A stretch of 38,567 bases of DNA, taken from positions 1-38,567 of the forward strand of contig PKWK01000130.1 of assembly GCA_003133205.1 (NCBI GenBank), given 5' to 3'. This document shows, piece by piece, positions 36,418 to 38,567 of the stretch. Below the pieces are notes generated by a model. It was not told where the DNA came from. It did no database searches and saw only the letters and a program-made list of their open reading frames with translations. A program made the position numbers and the translations under genes. This DNA is from Granulicella sp. GTDB lineage: Bacteria; Acidobacteriota; Terriglobia; Terriglobales; Acidobacteriaceae. Positions within the stretch are counted from its first letter, which is position 1, and each line of letters opens with the position of its first letter.

Positions 36418-37779
36418 TCAGCGATTGGCATCGCTTTCCCACCGGTCCATCACGGCCGACGCCAGGCAATTTCCGGCAACATTCAAGCCTGTTCTGCCCA
36501 TGTCGATCAGTGCATCGACGCCCAGAATCATCATCACCGCAGCGGTGGAAAGATGGAACGAAGCGGCTGTGGCCAACAGAATTGCAAGGACCGCTCTCGG
36601 TACGCCGGCGATGCCCTTGCTGGTCACCATCAGCGTTGCGAGCATGACCGCCTCCTCGCCCAGCGAGAGATGGATGCCGGATGCCTGCGCCGCGAAGATT
36701 GCAGCTATCGATAAGTAGAGGCTGGAGCCGTCCATGTTGAAGCTGTAGCCGGACGGGATGACAAAAGAAACAATCCATCGAGGCACGCCGAACTCTTCCA
36801 TGTTTTCCATAGCGAGCGGCAAGGCGGCTTCGGATGTACTGGTTGCAAAACCAATTGCCGCTGGCTCGCTGACTGCCTTCAGAAACTTGGCGAGTGGAAT
36901 CCTGGTAAGCAGAATGACAGGAAGAAGCACGAGCAAGACGAACGCCAGGACCGCTCCATAGAAGGTGGCCATCAGTTTCGCCAGCGGCAGAAGAGTGCTT
37001 AGACCCATGCTGCCGACCGTGTAGCTCATCGCTGCTCCGGCGGCGACGGGCGCGAAGTACATGATGAGTTTCGTGAACTGAAACATCGTGTCCGTCAGCG
37101 AGGTCAGGAGCGAGAGCAGCGGAGCCTTCTTGTCGTCCGGCAGTAGAGCCAGCGCGATGCCGAACAGAATCGCGAATACGGCTACCTGCAGGATCTGGTT
37201 CTGGGAGACGGCAAGCGCGATGTTCTCCGGAAATATGTTCAGAAGGAATGTCTCAACTCCAGGATGCGTTACCAGCGTTGCAGCGCCACTAGCGGCTACC
37301 GATGCGGGCAAGGTAATACCTTCACCAGCGCGAGAAAGATGGATGGCTACAGCACCAACCACGAGTGCGAGCGTGGTGACTATCTCGAAGTACAAGAACG
37401 TCTTCCAGGCGATGCGGCCGAGGCTCCGCAGGCGTCCGTGGCCCGCAATTCCTGTCGTCAGCGTGCCGAGAATCAGTGGGGCAACAATCACTCGCACGAG
37501 TCGCAGAAAGATCTCCGCGAGAACATGGAGATGAACTGCAACGCCCGGAGCGTCGGCGCCCAGTTCTGTCCCCGCCAGGATCGCGAACAGGGTCCAGGTT
37601 GTGATCGAGCGCCGCTGGACAGCCACGTAGGCCAGGATCGCGAGTCCCGCCGTCCGGATCGCGGTACCCAATGGATGGTGTTTGGCGAGGCATACGCCCG
37701 CGCAATAAAGAGCCAGACCGATGGTGGTGGCGATTTTAAGAGAATGGGCGCGGCCCGGAACCGGAGAAACAGGAGGCAT
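36418..37779 (-). CDS. Dicarboxylate/amino acid:cation symporter (SDF family) with extended N-terminus
   Basis: A second SDF-family symporter in the window, 453 residues. Hallmarks are FATSTSEAALPLAM (HP1), SGYSFNMDGSSLYLSIAA (TM7) and TSKGIAGVPRA (HP2). Unlike the tarD-linked carrier, the region before TM1 (TTWTLFAILAGTELGA) holds two extra hydrophobic stretches, about residues 13-32 and 40-54. The N-terminal part before about residue 60 is therefore extended by two membrane segments. SFNMDG is nearer to the GltP/DctA motif than YTFNADG. ATG 37779 has only a weak ribosome-binding site (AGAAAG). Substrate could be glutamate, aspartate or a dicarboxylate. It is divergent from thrC with 127 bp between them. 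Confidence 0.88.
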   Translation of the reverse strand: MPPVSPVPGRAHSLKIATTIGLALYCAGVCLAKHHPLGTAIRTAGLAILAYVAVQRRSITTWTLFAILAGTELGADAPGVAVHLHVLAEIFLRLVRVIVAPLILGTLTTGIAGHGRLRSLGRIAWKTFLYFEIVTTLALVVGAVAIHLSRAGEGITLPASVAASGAATLVTHPGVETFLLNIFPENIALAVSQNQILQVAVFAILFGIALALLPDDKKAPLLSLLTSLTDTMFQFTKLIMYFAPVAAGAAMSYTVGSMGLSTLLPLAKLMATFYGAVLAFVLLVLLPVILLTRIPLAKFLKAVSEPAAIGFATSTSEAALPLAMENMEEFGVPRWIVSFVIPSGYSFNMDGSSLYLSIAAIFAAQASGIHLSLGEEAVMLATLMVTSKGIAGVPRAVLAILLATAASFHLSTAAVMMILGVDALIDMGRTGLNVAGNCLASAVMDRWESDANR

Positions 37780-37906
37780 AATTACTTTCTAAGCAAGAAA
37801 GGCCAGCATATTATGGCTGTGTCGAGAGCACGGTCCGCGCTACTCAGCATCGCGCTGCAATTGAGAGGCAAGCAAACACTGCCAATCATATATAAGATAT
37901 TTCCGG

Positions 37907-38567
37907 ATGCCACAAATCACTTTTCTCGAATGCTCGCGCTGCAACACCCGTGTCGAGCCTTCCACTCCGCAAACCGTTTGCCCGAAATGTGCCGGAACGC
38001 TTTACGTCCGATACGACCTCGCCTCGGCGAAGGGCATTGCACAACGCGATGCAATCGGCACGGCGAGCGAGGATCGTGCCTGGTCGGGCATGTGGCGCTA
38101 TCGTTCGTTATTGCCTTCGGTTGAGCCGGTCACGCTGGGCGAGGGTTGGACGCCGATGCTGCCCAGCCGCCGCTACGAGAACGTCTTCCTGAAAGAGGAG
38201 GGCGCCAATCCAACCGGCACCTTCAAGGCGCGTGGGCTGGCGTTGGCCATCACCATGGCACGCCACTATGGGATCAAGAAGGTCGCGGTCCCATCCGCGG
38301 GAAATGCGGGTGGCGCCGTCGCCGCTTATGCCGCTGCCGCCGGAATCGAGGCGCATGTCTTCATGCCGAAGGACGTGCCGCTGGCGAACCAGGTCGAGTG
38401 CATCGCTTACGGCGCGCACATGACGCTGGTGGATGGACTGATCTCCGACTGCGCGCGCATCGTCGGCGAGCGGAAGGAGAAGGAGGGCTGGTTCGACCTG
38501 TCCACGCTGAAGGAGCCTTTCCGCGTCGAGGGCAAGAAGACCATGGGGCAGGGCAATCGCATTTCAA
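37907..38567 (+). CDS. thrC: Threonine synthase, N-terminal part (runs off the window)
   Basis: PLP-dependent enzyme converting O-phosphohomoserine to threonine. The visible 220 residues start with a zinc-ribbon (Cys9, Cys12, Cys25, Cys28), seen in one ThrC subgroup. LGEGWTPMLPS and LKEEGANPTGTFKARG follow, in which Lys107 is the PLP Schiff-base lysine, then the phosphate-binding PSAGNAGGA. The frame stays open at the window end. ATG 37907 is a clean start; no Shine-Dalgarno is obvious, and an AT-rich TATATAAG lies at 37889-37896. A related fold-type II enzyme cannot be fully excluded from the first half alone. Confidence 0.88.
   Translation, partial: MPQITFLECSRCNTRVEPSTPQTVCPKCAGTLYVRYDLASAKGIAQRDAIGTASEDRAWSGMWRYRSLLPSVEPVTLGEGWTPMLPSRRYENVFLKEEGANPTGTFKARGLALAITMARHYGIKKVAVPSAGNAGGAVAAYAAAAGIEAHVFMPKDVPLANQVECIAYGAHMTLVDGLISDCARIVGERKEKEGWFDLSTLKEPFRVEGKKTMGQGNRIS

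Noticed and set aside
37889..37896. Promoter for thrC at TATATAAG
   Set aside because: No -35 hexamer at an acceptable distance; TTGAGA at 37861-37866 is 22 bp away.

Overview
The window looks like a chromosomal stretch of a GC-rich acidobacterium of the Terriglobales type (Granulicella, Edaphobacter or Terriglobus relatives). The evidence is two very large Oar-like TonB-dependent receptors that begin with a carboxypeptidase-regulatory-like domain, a VWFA-related protein of the acidobacterial type, NHL/Ig-repeat surface proteins, many secreted TPR or lipoprotein genes, and recurrent small intergenic palindromes. The genus is inference. The family assignments come from reading the translated sequence.

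Layout. Positions 1-7076 are mostly housekeeping: serS (partial, minus), pyrD, purH, an exported TPR protein and a dGTPase-like HD hydrolase. A small secreted protein follows (7238-7918). Then comes a segment framed by tRNA sequence: a 44-nt copy of the 3' part of a tRNA-Glu gene at 7928-7971 and the intact tRNA-Glu at 12794-12869 (minus). Between them lies one promoter-gene-terminator unit coding for a 1333-residue TonB-dependent receptor. This is the arrangement left by site-specific integration into a tRNA gene, but no integrase is visible.

Positions 13067-17932 hold a DUF5107/TPR protein directly abutting a sugar-porter MFS transporter. Facing it is a tightly coupled minus-strand operon (21762 to 17929): D-tartrate dehydratase, an SDF-type dicarboxylate symporter and a MOFRL-type glycerate 2-kinase, which together read as tartrate uptake and breakdown. 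Divergent from tarD are two tandem paralogous mini-proteins with a CxxC/HxC metal-site pattern. Their probable promoter is preceded by three direct repeats.

Positions 22607-24513 hold a lipoprotein/phospholipase D-like fusion gene that is split by a frameshift. Divergent from it is a paralogous lipoprotein with the same N-terminal half but a beta-propeller in place of the PLD module. Next are a 72-residue PEP-CTERM-like mini-protein, a VWA protein, an S1/P1 nuclease, a second Oar-like receptor preceded in the same direction by an NHL/Ig protein (with two tandem CRP-type palindromes further upstream), a second SDF symporter with an extended N-terminus, and the start of threonine synthase.

The most unusual points are the tRNA-bounded single-receptor cassette, the frameshifted fusion gene beside its domain-swapped paralog, the paired mini-proteins with their repeat array, and the tandem CRP-type operator. 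No CRISPR array, rRNA gene, transposase or phage gene was seen.
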